Shown: piece after piece, positions 33,586-42,970 of the stretch
Layout of the letters: every line of letters begins with the position of its first letter
Numbering within the stretch: the stretch's first letter is position 1
Source of the DNA: an uncultured Parabacteroides sp.
GTDB taxonomy: Bacteria > Bacteroidota > Bacteroidia > Bacteroidales > Tannerellaceae
Direction: 5' to 3'
Assembly: GCA_949298575.1 (NCBI GenBank)
Contig: CASFXH010000008.1
Span: 56,289 to 120,288 of the forward strand
Length of the DNA stretch: 64,000 nucleotides
Notes under the pieces: generated by a model
What the model was told of the DNA's origin: nothing
What the model saw: the letters and a program-made list of their open reading frames with translations, nothing else
The model's database searches: none
Position numbers and translations under genes: made by a program

Positions 33586-34498
33586 ACGAATGAACATCAC
33601 GGAACTGGCCGAGCTGATCGCCCAATACGCCGCGGGCAAGGATCGGCGTGAGGTCGAGGCTTTCCTCAAAGCCTTCGCCGCATTGGTCGTCGAGGGCGTG
33701 TGTCGCGACAAGCTGGTCCGCGTCCGGGGGATCGGCACTTTCAAGCTCGTCACTGTCGAGGGGCGCGAGAGCGTTCATGTCCAGACCGGCGAGCGCTTCC
33801 TTATCCCGGCTCATTATAAATTCGTTTTCCAACCCGACAAGGAACTGCGCGACCAAGTAAACAAGCCCTTCTCAATTTTTGAGACCGTCGAGGTGGCCGA
33901 GGGCGTCGACTTCTCCCAGACCCCCGAGGAGGTAGATTCCGAAGAAGCGGACGACGAGGCCTCCGTCGAGGAGTTGATGCCCGACCGCGAGATTCCCCTC
34001 GAACCCGCGGCACCCCTTGCTGAGGCGGAACACTTTGAGGAACAACCCCCCGCGCCGGTCAAGGCGGGGTGGATTCCTTGGACGCTGGCAAGTTTGGCGG
34101 CCCTCGTGGTGGGGGCTTTCTTTTGGATGAGACAGCCCGAGCCATCCGAGCCGCTTGAGCAGTTCCCATGGGATTGGGAGCCTCCTTCCCAAGAGCTCCC
34201 TACGGCGGAGCCTGCGGACACGCTCACGCAGTCGCCCGCGCCAATCGACTCGGTGACGATCCGCCGTGGCGACCGGCTGACGGCCATCTCGCTCGCCCAT
34301 TACGGCCATAAGCTCTTCTGGGTCTACATCTTTGACTTCAACCGCGACCGCGTATCTGACCCGAACGATATCCCCATCGGGACTGTCCTCCGCCTGCCGC
34401 CCCCCAAGCTCTACGGCATCGACCCGAAGAGTTCCGAATCGCGGGCCCGTGCGGCCGAGCGGCAGACTGAGATTCTTATGAGTCAGACATCTAAGTGA
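33578..34498 (+). CDS. HU-domain, transmembrane, LysM fusion protein
   Basis: 306 aa. Residues ~5-90 are an HU/IHF-like domain ('ITELAELIAQYAAGKDRREVEAFLKAFAALVVEGVCRDKLVRVRGIGTF'). An acidic linker (~105-160) follows, then one membrane span (165-184, WIPWTLASLAALVVGAFFWM). A periplasmic Pro-rich stretch leads to a LysM-like domain (~224-275, SVTIRRGDRLTAISLAHYGHKLFWVYIFDFNRD). The topology would put a DNA-binding domain in the cytoplasm and a peptidoglycan-binding one in the periplasm. Overlaps the HU gene. The fusion is clear; its job is not known to me. Confidence 0.85.
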   Translation: MNERMNITELAELIAQYAAGKDRREVEAFLKAFAALVVEGVCRDKLVRVRGIGTFKLVTVEGRESVHVQTGERFLIPAHYKFVFQPDKELRDQVNKPFSIFETVEVAEGVDFSQTPEEVDSEEADDEASVEELMPDREIPLEPAAPLAEAEHFEEQPPAPVKAGWIPWTLASLAALVVGAFFWMRQPEPSEPLEQFPWDWEPPSQELPTAEPADTLTQSPAPIDSVTIRRGDRLTAISLAHYGHKLFWVYIFDFNRDRVSDPNDIPIGTVLRLPPPKLYGIDPKSSESRARAAERQTEILMSQTSK

Positions 34499-34716
34499 GG
34501 AATGGCCGTGAATCCACCTTGATCAAGGTCTTGAGTTCACCCCGCTCAAGGTCTCGCTGTCAGCAAGCGCTTGGAAGGATGTTCAGAAGTATAAACAAGG
34601 CTTAATCCCTCGATAGGTTAGAATAATTTAACCAGGAAAAGTAGAAGCGAGGGCGGCATCCTGGCTAATTTTGCGCGATTCAATAAGGAAAACAACAAAA
34701 CAAGTATAAGAAAGAT
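34499..34716. other. Intergenic region before the Bat operon
   Basis: 218 bases. A CCTTGATCAAGG palindrome at 34517-34528 and a TCAAGGTC repeat spaced 23 bases lie near the 5' end. TAATTTTG at 34676-34683 is a good -7 element for the MoxR gene (34 bases before its ATG). Confidence 0.5.
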
Positions 34717-35712
34717 ATGAGTCAATCAGTGGATATCCGCGAGCTGAACGCGCGGATCGAGAGCAAAAGCTCGTTCGTGAACATGATCACGATGGGGATG
34801 GACCAAGTGATCGTCGGACAAAAGCATTTGGTGGAATCGTTGTTGATTAGTTTGCTGTCGGACGGGCATATCCTCCTGGAAGGTGTCCCCGGACTGGCGA
34901 AGACGCTGGCGATAAAAACGCTGGCCTCCCTGATCGACGCCCAATACAGCCGTATTCAATTTACGCCCGACCTTCTTCCGGCGGACGTGATCGGTACCAT
35001 GATCTATAGCCAGAAGAGCGAGGAGTTTCAGGTGAAGCAAGGTCCGATCTTCGCCAATTTCGTCTTGGCTGACGAGATCAACCGGGCCCCGGCGAAGGTG
35101 CAGAGTGCCTTGCTTGAGGCCATGCAGGAACGCCAGGTGACGATCAGCGAGCGTACCTTCAAGCTGCCCGAGCCTTTCTTGGTCATGGCCACGCAAAACC
35201 CCATTGAGCAAGAGGGAACCTATCCGTTGCCCGAGGCGCAAGTGGACCGTTTCATGCTGAAAGTTATCATCAATTACCCGAAGAAAGAAGAGGAGAAGCA
35301 GATCATCCGGCAGAACATTAGCGGGGAGAGGGTCGAAGTCAAACCGGTTTTGACAAAAGAAGAGATTCTTGAGGCCCGCAAGGTGGTCCGCGAAGTCTAT
35401 TTGGATGAGAAGATCGAGCGTTACATTGTCGACATCGTGTTCGCCACCCGCTATCCGGCTGAGCATGGGTTGGACAACTTGCGTAACATGATCGCGTTCG
35501 GCGCCTCGCCGCGCGCCTCGATCAACCTTGCCTTGGCGGCCCGCGCCTACGCCTTCATCAAGCGCCGTGGCTACGTGATCCCCGAGGACATCCGGGCTGT
35601 CTGTCATGATGTGATGCGCCACCGCATCGGCTTGAGCTACGAAGCCGAGGCCAACAACTTGACCTCCGAAGAGGTGATCAGTGAGATCCTGAATAAAGTG
35701 GAAGTGCCCTAA
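34717..35712 (+). CDS. MoxR-family AAA+ ATPase (BatA operon)
   Basis: 331 aa. Walker A 'LEGVPGLAKTLAIKTLA', 'IQFTPDLLPADVIGT', Walker B 'NFVLADEINRAPAKVQSALLEAMQE', sensor 'PFLVMATQNPIEQEGTYPLPEAQVDRF', and arginine-rich lid 'GASPRASINLALAARAYAF'. MoxR ATPases act as chaperones that mature partner proteins with VWA domains; its VWA partners are encoded just downstream. First gene of the eight-gene Bat operon. Confidence 0.95.
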   Translation: MSQSVDIRELNARIESKSSFVNMITMGMDQVIVGQKHLVESLLISLLSDGHILLEGVPGLAKTLAIKTLASLIDAQYSRIQFTPDLLPADVIGTMIYSQKSEEFQVKQGPIFANFVLADEINRAPAKVQSALLEAMQERQVTISERTFKLPEPFLVMATQNPIEQEGTYPLPEAQVDRFMLKVIINYPKKEEEKQIIRQNISGERVEVKPVLTKEEILEARKVVREVYLDEKIERYIVDIVFATRYPAEHGLDNLRNMIAFGASPRASINLALAARAYAFIKRRGYVIPEDIRAVCHDVMRHRIGLSYEAEANNLTSEEVISEILNKVEVP

Positions 35713-35717
35713 GAAGG

Positions 35718-36599
35718 ATGGAGACGAGTGAACTTCTGAAAAAAGTCCGGCAGATCGAGATCAAGACCCGTGGTCTCTCCCGTAACATCTTCGCGGGGCA
35801 ATATCACTCGGCCTTCAAAGGACGGGGTATGGCCTTCAGCGAGGTCCGGGAGTATCAGTATGGCGACGATATCCGCGACATCGACTGGAACGTGACGGCC
35901 CGTTACGCCCGGCCTTACGTCAAGGTGTTCGAGGAAGAGCGCGAGCTGACGGTTATGCTGCTGATCGACGTTTCGGGCAGCCGGGATTTCGGGACGGTCA
36001 ACGTGATGAAGAAAGAGGTCATTACCGAGATCGCCGCGACGCTGGCCTATTCGGCGATCCAGAACAACGATAAGATCGGCGTGATTTTCTTCTCCAATCA
36101 AGTGGAGAAATTCATCCCGCCCCAAAAAGGGAAAAAGCATATCCTTTACATCATCCGCGAATTGATTGATTTCCAACCAGAGGAAAGACAGACCGACATC
36201 AGCGTAGTGCTCGAATACCTGACCAACGCCATCAAGAAACGCTGCACCGCCTTCTTGATCTCCGACTTCATGGATGATAAAGGAAGCTATAAGGACGCCT
36301 TGACCGTGGCCAGTCGAAAGCACGACTTGGTGGCGATCCAAGTCTATGACACTCGCGAAACGGAGCTTCCTTCTGTCGGCCTTTTGAAAGTGAAAGATGC
36401 TGAGACGGGCGAGGAACGATGGATCAACAGCTCATCGGCTAGTGTCCGGGCAGCATATAGAACTTGGTGGGAGACACGGCAGGCGGCAATGGATGACGCC
36501 TTCAAAAAATGCCGTGTGGATTCAGTCTCTATCCGGACGGAAGACGACTATGTGAAAGCGTTGATTGCTTTGTTTGACAAACGAAATATAAAAGCGTAG
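35718..36599 (+). CDS. DUF58 protein of the Bat operon
   Basis: 293 aa. DUF58 signature 'GQYHSAFKGRGMAFSEVREYQYGDDIRDIDWNVTARYARPYVKVFEEERELTVMLLIDVSGSRDFG', the latter being a VWA-like MIDAS (Asp-x-Ser-x-Ser). No membrane segment. 5 bases after moxR; the next gene starts immediately after its stop, so expression is tightly linked. In Bat operons it is required for aerotolerance, with MoxR. Confidence 0.93.
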   Translation: METSELLKKVRQIEIKTRGLSRNIFAGQYHSAFKGRGMAFSEVREYQYGDDIRDIDWNVTARYARPYVKVFEEERELTVMLLIDVSGSRDFGTVNVMKKEVITEIAATLAYSAIQNNDKIGVIFFSNQVEKFIPPQKGKKHILYIIRELIDFQPEERQTDISVVLEYLTNAIKKRCTAFLISDFMDDKGSYKDALTVASRKHDLVAIQVYDTRETELPSVGLLKVKDAETGEERWINSSSASVRAAYRTWWETRQAAMDDAFKKCRVDSVSIRTEDDYVKALIALFDKRNIKA

Positions 36600-37628
36600 A
36601 TGAAATTGATGAGAAAAAGGTTTTGGCTCTTGGTGTTGATGATCTTGTGTAGCCTTCCGGAAGGGCGGCTGGTTGCCCAGCGGACATTGATTGACGTGGC
36701 GATCGACTCGGCGGCGATCTTGATTGGGGAACAAACAACTTTGCGTTTGACGGTGACGACAGATAAAAACCAGCCAGTCCAAGTCTTAATCCCGCGAGAT
36801 ACCCTGATGCGGGGAGTGGAGTTGCTTGAAGTTTCCAAACCTGACTCGACCTTGATCGAGAATGATCGGCTGGTAATCAAACAAGATCTTTTGATCACTT
36901 CCTTCGATTCTTCCTTGTATTTGTTGCCTCCTGTTTTGGTTGCGGATGGAGGAGACACGATCGCTTCTAATCAGGTCGCCTTGAAGGTCTCCACGATCCC
37001 GGTGAATACGGATCGACCGAACGAGTTTTTCGATATTAAGCAAGTGTGGGATCCTCCTTTCGTATGGACGGATTATTATCCTATTCTTTTGGGGATCTTG
37101 TTCGCCTTGTTATTAGCTGTTTTAATATGGTATATCCTCAAGCGTCGTCGTGAGCGGAAGTCCCTGATCCCATTCAAGAAGCCTGAGCCACAGTTGCCTC
37201 CTCATGAGCAAGCCATCAAGGAACTTGACGAGATCAAGGCGACGAAGATTTGGCAGCAAGGACGAAACAAAGAATATTATACTCAGATTACGGATACGTT
37301 GCGTCGTTACTTGGTGGGGCGGTTCGGTATCAACGCGATGGAGATGACTTCCGGGGAGATCTTGGATGCGATCAACAAGAACACGGAAGCAGAGAGTGTT
37401 TACAATAACCTATCGCAGATTCTTTCCCTTTCCGACTTCGTAAAGTTCGCTAAGCTAGTGCCCCTGCCGGATGAGAATGACTTGAGTTTGATGAACGCTT
37501 ACCTTTTCGTGAACCAAACCAAGGTGGTGGAGAAGCCAGCCACAGACTCGGAAGGAGAGAAGCCTACAGTTCTTTCGTCAGACAAATCGGCGGAGATTAC
37601 CGTAAATAAAGAAAGGAGTGAGAAATGA
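36600..37628 (+). CDS. BatD-like membrane protein of the Bat operon
   Basis: 342 aa. Signal peptide (FWLLVLMILCSLPEGRLVAQ), a periplasmic beta domain (~27-150), one membrane span (~162-183, YYPILLGILFALLLAVLIWYIL) and a cytoplasmic helical domain with 'KEYYTQITDTLRRYLVGRFGINAMEMTSGEIL', which also occurs in the DUF4381 group. The layout is like the C-terminal part of BatD. ATGA overlap with BatA. Confidence 0.8.
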   Translation: MKLMRKRFWLLVLMILCSLPEGRLVAQRTLIDVAIDSAAILIGEQTTLRLTVTTDKNQPVQVLIPRDTLMRGVELLEVSKPDSTLIENDRLVIKQDLLITSFDSSLYLLPPVLVADGGDTIASNQVALKVSTIPVNTDRPNEFFDIKQVWDPPFVWTDYYPILLGILFALLLAVLIWYILKRRRERKSLIPFKKPEPQLPPHEQAIKELDEIKATKIWQQGRNKEYYTQITDTLRRYLVGRFGINAMEMTSGEILDAINKNTEAESVYNNLSQILSLSDFVKFAKLVPLPDENDLSLMNAYLFVNQTKVVEKPATDSEGEKPTVLSSDKSAEITVNKERSEK

Positions 37629-38611
37629 TTTTCGCGAATCCGAATTACTTAGATCTTTTGTTGATCCTGATTCCAATGGTCGGAGCTTATATCTACAAGC
37701 TTCGCAAGAGTCAGGCCAGCCTGAGAGTTTCTTCGTCAGCCCCATTCAAGATGGAAGGGAAGACTTCTTTATTGGTTTATTTGCGGCATGTGCCTTTCGT
37801 ATTGCGTATTTTGGCGGTCGCTTTGTTGATCGTAGCTTTGGCTCGTCCCCAATCGACTGATAATTGGTCTAGTTCTTCAACGGAAGGTATCGATATCATG
37901 TTGGCGATGGATATATCGGGTAGTATGTTAGCGCAAGATTTGAAGCCGAACCGCTTGGAGGCAGCAAAAGACGTGGCTGCATCTTTTATTAATGGACGTC
38001 CTAACGATAATATAGGTTTGGTCGTCTTTTCCGCGGAAAGCTTCACGCAGTGTCCTTTAACAACAGATCATACAGTCTTGCTAAATCTTTTTAAGGACAT
38101 CCAGAGTGGCATGATTGAGGATGGAACGGCGATCGGTTTAGGTTTGGCGAATGCGGTGAGTCGGATAAAAGACAGTCATGCGAAGTCGAAAGTGATTATT
38201 TTGTTGACGGATGGCTCGAATAATGCGGGTGAGATCGCGCCGGTAACGGCAGCCGAAATCGCGAAAACTTTCGGTATCCGGGTTTATACGATTGGAGTCG
38301 GGACGAAAGGGGAGGCACCCTATCCATTCCAAACGGCTTTTGGAATCCAATATCATAACATACCTGTTGATATTGATGAGCCGACCTTGCGTCAAATTGC
38401 CGCGACAACGGGAGGACAATATTTCCGGGCGACAGATAACGCGAGCTTAAAGGAGATCTATTCGGAAATCGACCAGATGGAGAAAACGAAGATTAGCGTC
38501 CAAGAGTTTAGCAAAAAGCAGGAGGAGTATATGATATGGGCTTTCTGGGTCTTCGCTTTGTTGCTGGTAGAAGTATTATTAAGGAATACGATATTGAGGA
38601 ATATACCATAA
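37625..38611 (+). CDS. batA: Aerotolerance protein BatA
   Basis: 328 aa VWA protein. N-terminal membrane spans (~7-24 and ~53-74), then a VWA domain with the complete MIDAS: 'IMLAMDISGSMLAQD' (DxSxS), 'TTDHTVLL' and 'IILLTDGSNNAGEI'; a last membrane span is at 'WAFWVFALLLVEVLL' (~305-323). The periplasmic-facing VWA likely binds other Bat proteins or a metal-dependent ligand. 16 bases before batB. Confidence 0.93.
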   Translation: MIFANPNYLDLLLILIPMVGAYIYKLRKSQASLRVSSSAPFKMEGKTSLLVYLRHVPFVLRILAVALLIVALARPQSTDNWSSSSTEGIDIMLAMDISGSMLAQDLKPNRLEAAKDVAASFINGRPNDNIGLVVFSAESFTQCPLTTDHTVLLNLFKDIQSGMIEDGTAIGLGLANAVSRIKDSHAKSKVIILLTDGSNNAGEIAPVTAAEIAKTFGIRVYTIGVGTKGEAPYPFQTAFGIQYHNIPVDIDEPTLRQIAATTGGQYFRATDNASLKEIYSEIDQMEKTKISVQEFSKKQEEYMIWAFWVFALLLVEVLLRNTILRNIP

Positions 38612-38627
38612 ATAAGGAGTAAGGATT

Positions 38628-39644
38628 ATGTTTCGTTTTGAGCATCCGGAATTTTTATATTTGCTTTTGATCTTGCCGGTGTTGATCGTGTTTTATATTT
38701 ATACGATTATTCGGAAGAGAAAAGCGATCAAGCGATATGGCAATCTCTTATTGATGAAAGAATTGATGCCTGACGTATCCTATAAGCGACAGAATTTGAA
38801 ATTCTGGTTGACATTTGGGGCGATTGCGATGGTAATCATTGTGATTGCGGGGCCTCAGTTTGGTTCGAAGTTGGAGACGGTCAAGCGGCAAGGGGTAGAG
38901 ATTATGGTTTGTCTTGATGTTTCAAATTCGATGTTGGCTGAAGATGTCTCGCCCAATCGTTTGGATAAGGCAAAATCCATCTTGTCCCGGTTGACGGATG
39001 GCTTTACCGACGACAAGGTGGGATTGATCGTTTTTGCGGGTGAAGCTTTTACGCAATTACCGATTACATCAGATTACATTTCCGCAAAGATGTTCCTCTC
39101 GTCTATTGATCCTTCAATGGTTTCAACTCAAGGAACGGCGATTGGGGCGGCAATTAATTTAGCGATGCGTTCATTCACGCCTGATGAATCGTCGGATAAG
39201 ACAATTATCCTGATAACTGATGGGGAGAACCACGAGGACGATGCCGTAAGTGCCGCTCAAGCGGCTGCGGAGAAAGGAATCCATGTTAACATTGTTGGTA
39301 TGGGGGAGCCTCAAGGCGCGCCAATTCCTGTTGGAGGAAGCAGTGACTATATGCGAGACAATGCGGGCAACGTAGTCATCACTAAATTGAATGAACAAAT
39401 GTGCCAGGAGATCGCGGCTGCGGGAAGTGGTCTTTATGTACGAGCGGACAATACCAATGCCGCTCAACGGGCTTTGGAACGTGAAATCGACAAGATGGAT
39501 AAGTCGGAATTGGAGAGTAAGGTTTATTCGGAATATGATGAGCAATTTCAGATTTTTGCATGGATCGCTCTTTTCCTCTTATTGATCGAATTCTTTACGA
39601 TGGATCGACGGAATAGGATCTTTAAGAAAGTAAAATTGTTTTGA
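38628..39644 (+). CDS. batB: Aerotolerance protein BatB
   Basis: 338 aa, parallel to BatA: two N-terminal membrane spans ('LYLLLILPVLIVFYIYTII', 'WLTFGAIAMVIIVIAG'), VWA domain with 'IMVCLDVSNSMLAEDVSPNRL' MIDAS and 'IILITDGENHEDDAV', and a C-terminal span ('FAWIALFLLLIEFF'). BatA and BatB look like a duplicated pair. Followed after 13 bases by batC. Confidence 0.93.
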   Translation: MFRFEHPEFLYLLLILPVLIVFYIYTIIRKRKAIKRYGNLLLMKELMPDVSYKRQNLKFWLTFGAIAMVIIVIAGPQFGSKLETVKRQGVEIMVCLDVSNSMLAEDVSPNRLDKAKSILSRLTDGFTDDKVGLIVFAGEAFTQLPITSDYISAKMFLSSIDPSMVSTQGTAIGAAINLAMRSFTPDESSDKTIILITDGENHEDDAVSAAQAAAEKGIHVNIVGMGEPQGAPIPVGGSSDYMRDNAGNVVITKLNEQMCQEIAAAGSGLYVRADNTNAAQRALEREIDKMDKSELESKVYSEYDEQFQIFAWIALFLLLIEFFTMDRRNRIFKKVKLF

Positions 39645-39657
39645 TAGAGAAGCGAAA

Positions 39658-40389
39658 ATGAGATCGAGATTTTTATTTATACTAAGTGCCGCCACGGGCC
39701 TTTTGTGTACCACGTCGATGTTTGCGCAGAAAGCGGAACGTAAAAATGTTCGAGAGGGTAATAAATTATATGAAAGTGAGAAATATACAGAGTCTGAGAT
39801 CGCTTATCGGAAAAGTTTGGAGGTAAATCCTCGTTCCGTAGAAGGAACTTATAATTTGGGAAATGCTCTTTATCGGCAAGACAAACTCCCGGAAGCGGCT
39901 AGGCAATACCAGCAGGCGATAGGGCAGGCTGAGAAAATGATGGAAACACCCGAAGGACGTAGTCGCTTGGCTTCTGTTTATCATAATATGGGCAATATTT
40001 TCATGCGGGGGCAGGATTATGTCCAAAGTGTGGAAGCCTATAAGCAGTCGTTGCGTTTGAATCCTTCTGATGATGAAACTAGATATAACTTGGCTTTGGC
40101 TCAAAAATTATTGAGTGACCAACAAAGTCAAGATCAAAGTCAGGATCAGCAAAATGAGGATCAGAAGGAGAATCAAGAACAAAATCAAGATCAGCAACAA
40201 CAGCAACAGCCTCAAGATCAGGAGCAAAACCAGACACAACAGCAGCCCCAGTCCAATGAGCAGATGAGTAAAGATAATGCGCAGCAAATTTTGGATGCGT
40301 TCTTGCAAGATGAGAAGGACACGCAAGAGAAGGTGAAGAAGGCACAACAACAACATTCTCAGCGGCGTCGGGTTGAGAAAGAATGGTAA
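39658..40389 (+). CDS. batC: TPR protein BatC
   Basis: 243 aa. Signal peptide (FLFILSAATGLLCTTSMFAQ), TPR repeats over ~30-150 ('GNKLYESEKYTESEIAYRKSLEVNPRSVEGTYNLGNALYRQDKLPEAARQYQQAI', 'YHNMGNIFMRGQDYVQSVEAYKQSLRLNPSDDETRYNLALAQ'), and a Gln/Asp/Glu-rich low-complexity tail (~155-215). A periplasmic scaffold is likely. 86 bases separate it from batD. Confidence 0.9.
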   Translation: MRSRFLFILSAATGLLCTTSMFAQKAERKNVREGNKLYESEKYTESEIAYRKSLEVNPRSVEGTYNLGNALYRQDKLPEAARQYQQAIGQAEKMMETPEGRSRLASVYHNMGNIFMRGQDYVQSVEAYKQSLRLNPSDDETRYNLALAQKLLSDQQSQDQSQDQQNEDQKENQEQNQDQQQQQQPQDQEQNQTQQQPQSNEQMSKDNAQQILDAFLQDEKDTQEKVKKAQQQHSQRRRVEKEW

Positions 40390-40475
40390 TTCACGGAAGG
40401 AGGCTTTTCTAGGAAGGAAAAGTTGAATGAATTAGGAATGATGAATTTATAATAAGGAAATAAAAAGAGAGAACG

Positions 40476-42278
40476 ATGAGGAAATTATTTTTCTTGTTTG
40501 TATGGATATTAGCCGTGGGAACTCTTCAGGCGGCGGACGTGACATTTAAGGCGAGCGCTCCCGAGGCGGTTGTGATGGGCGAACAATTCCGCTTGACATT
40601 CACGGTCAATGCTGAAGGACGTGACATCCGGATTCCAACCATACCCGATTTCGAGGTTTTGATGGGGCCATCTCAATCAACGTCTTATAGTAGTACGTGG
40701 GTGAATGGGCAGAGCCGGAGCGAGACGACAGTGAGTTTCACTTATATCTTGATGCCTAAAAAGGAAGGAACTTTTACGATTCCGGCGGCGACCGTAAAAG
40801 TGAATGGCGCTAATTATACGTCGAATACCGTAACGGTCAAAGTGCTCCCGGCAGATGAGGCTGGTAAAGAAGAAGCGGGAGACGCGATCGCGAGTGGCCA
40901 GATTTCCAATGATCAGCTTTTTGTCACGATGGATGTTTCCAAACGTTCGGTTTATGAACAGGAATGCCTCTTGGTTACGTTTAAAGTTTACTCGTTGGTC
41001 AGCTTCCAAATAACCAACCTGAAATATCCGGAATTTGAGGGCTTTTTGGTACAAGAGATTGAGTTACCTCAGCAGAAGCAATTAACACTTGAAAATTATC
41101 GGGGGCGAAATTATCAATCGGTCGTTATGCGGCAAGTCTTGCTTTATCCGCAACGTTCGGGGAAGATCACGATAGGCTCCGGCCGTTATGATGCGTTAGT
41201 TCGTGTGCGGATGCAACAACGGACAGGAAGTTTGTTTGATGATTTCTTTGATTCTTATCGCGATATCAATAAAGTCTTGACTACAGGACCGGTTACGATT
41301 GACGTGAAGCCTTTGCCAAGCGGTAAGTCTGCTTCATTCTCGGGTGGCGTGGGAACATTCTCAATGAACTCAGAGATTAGCGCGAATAAATTGAAGGCTA
41401 ACGAGGCTATAACGATTAAAGTCACATTGAATGGTAATGGCAATATTCGTTTGCTTAAGAATCCGGAAGTGAAATTCCCGAACGATTTTGATATCTATGA
41501 TCCAAAGGTGGAAACAGACATCAAGACGACGACTGCAGGTGTTAGTGGATCGAAAACGATTGAGTATATGGCTATTCCTCGTTATGCAGGTTCGTTTGAG
41601 ATTCCTCCAATTGAGTTTTCTTATTTCGATATTAAATCGGGCTCTTATAAGACTCTAAAAAGTGACGCTTATACGCTGGAAGTTGAACCGGGTGAGGAAG
41701 GAAGCGCTTCTACTCCGGTCGTTTCTAACTTCAATAACAAAGAAAGTGTCAAATACTTAGGACAAGACGTACGTTATCTGAAAACGGGTAATTTCCGCTT
41801 TGTGGAGACAGACAATTTGTTCTATGGCTCTTTAGCGAATATTCTTTGGTATGCGATTCCGGCTCTTCTCTTTATCGTTTTCTTTATTATTTATAGAAAG
41901 CAAGTGAAAGAGAACGCGAATATCGCCCTTGTTCGTACCCGTCGGGCCAACAAGGTTGCGGCGAAGCGTTTGAAGATTGCCGGTAAGTTAATGGCAGAGA
42001 ATAAGCGGGAAGCTTTCTATGAAGAGACTTTGCGGGCCTTATGGGGATATTTGAGCGATAAGCTGAATATTCCACAAGCGAATCTTACGAAAGATAACGT
42101 GGAGGCGGAATTGGCGAAATATGGTGTTTCCGAGAACTTGATTAGTGAGTTTATGGATATTTTGAATACCTGTGAGTTTGCTCGTTACGCGCCTTCGGCG
42201 GAGACGGACGCGATGGATAAGTTGTATCGGCAGACGGTCGACGCGATTGAGAAAATGGAGAATACAATTAAGAAATGA
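40476..42278 (+). CDS. batD: Aerotolerance protein BatD
   Basis: 600 aa. Signal peptide (FFLFVWILAVGTLQAA), then repeated beta domains in the periplasm ('VVMGEQFRLTFTVNAEGRDIRIPTIPDFEVLMGPSQSTSYSSTWVNG', typical BatD 'oxygen tolerance' domain), one membrane span at ~455-472 (ILWYAIPALLFIVFFIIYR), and a cytoplasmic helical domain ('FYEETLRALWGYLSDKLNIPQANLTKDNV'). ATGA overlap with batE shows co-translation. Confidence 0.93.
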   Translation: MRKLFFLFVWILAVGTLQAADVTFKASAPEAVVMGEQFRLTFTVNAEGRDIRIPTIPDFEVLMGPSQSTSYSSTWVNGQSRSETTVSFTYILMPKKEGTFTIPAATVKVNGANYTSNTVTVKVLPADEAGKEEAGDAIASGQISNDQLFVTMDVSKRSVYEQECLLVTFKVYSLVSFQITNLKYPEFEGFLVQEIELPQQKQLTLENYRGRNYQSVVMRQVLLYPQRSGKITIGSGRYDALVRVRMQQRTGSLFDDFFDSYRDINKVLTTGPVTIDVKPLPSGKSASFSGGVGTFSMNSEISANKLKANEAITIKVTLNGNGNIRLLKNPEVKFPNDFDIYDPKVETDIKTTTAGVSGSKTIEYMAIPRYAGSFEIPPIEFSYFDIKSGSYKTLKSDAYTLEVEPGEEGSASTPVVSNFNNKESVKYLGQDVRYLKTGNFRFVETDNLFYGSLANILWYAIPALLFIVFFIIYRKQVKENANIALVRTRRANKVAAKRLKIAGKLMAENKREAFYEETLRALWGYLSDKLNIPQANLTKDNVEAELAKYGVSENLISEFMDILNTCEFARYAPSAETDAMDKLYRQTVDAIEKMENTIKK

Positions 42279-42964
42279 ATGGTATGAGAACGATAGCATT
42301 ATTCCGGAAAGTGGGGTTGGTGGTCGTTGCTTTGACGTTGGTTTTATCGACTTTTGCCCAAGAAACGACCTTAAAAGAGGCGGAGAACGCTTACAGCCAA
42401 GAGGACTATACCAAGGCCATTGAGCTTTATGAGTCGGTCTTGGGCGAATATGGTGAGAGCGCGAATGTTTATTACAATTTGGGAAACGCTTATTATAAAG
42501 CGGGAAAAGTGGCCCCGGCAATCTTAAACTATGAGCGTTGTCTCCTGTTGAACCCGGGAGATACCGACGCTCGCTTTAATTTAGAATTGGTTCGCCAGCA
42601 GACAACGGATAAGATTGAGCCATTGGGTGAGTTCTTTTTGGCAAGATGGTTTCACGCGATCCAGGATTTAGGTTCATCCAATTCGTGGGCAAAGCTGGGA
42701 GTTGTTTGCTTTATCTTCTTTATTGGTTGCTTAGTGCTTTTCTTTTTTTCGCGTTGGATTCGGTTGAAAAAGATTGGTTTTTATTGTGGGTTATGCCTTT
42801 TAGCGCTGATGATCATTTCGAATATTTTCGCGGGTAATCAAAAGGATAAGATGGTGAATCGGAATCGAGCTATTGTCAAAAGTACGTTAGGTGAATGGAG
42901 CGAGATTGTCTTGGCGGATGGGAATGTAGGCTGGATGCTGAGTAAAGACATTCAAAAGATTTAA
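42275..42964 (+). CDS. batE: Aerotolerance protein BatE
   Basis: 229 aa. Signal peptide, then TPRs ('AENAYSQEDYTKAIELYESVLGEYGESANVYYNLGNAYYKAGKVAPAILNYERCLLLNPGDTDARFNLELV'), two membrane spans (~140-160 and ~168-187) and a short C-terminal SH3-like segment ('NRAIVKSTLGEWSEIVLADGNVGWMLSKDI'). This matches BatE. Last gene of the Bat run; the PAP2 gene follows after 6 bases and may share the transcript. Confidence 0.88.
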   Translation: MNGMRTIALFRKVGLVVVALTLVLSTFAQETTLKEAENAYSQEDYTKAIELYESVLGEYGESANVYYNLGNAYYKAGKVAPAILNYERCLLLNPGDTDARFNLELVRQQTTDKIEPLGEFFLARWFHAIQDLGSSNSWAKLGVVCFIFFIGCLVLFFFSRWIRLKKIGFYCGLCLLALMIISNIFAGNQKDKMVNRNRAIVKSTLGEWSEIVLADGNVGWMLSKDIQKI

Positions 42965-42970
42965 TCGCTT

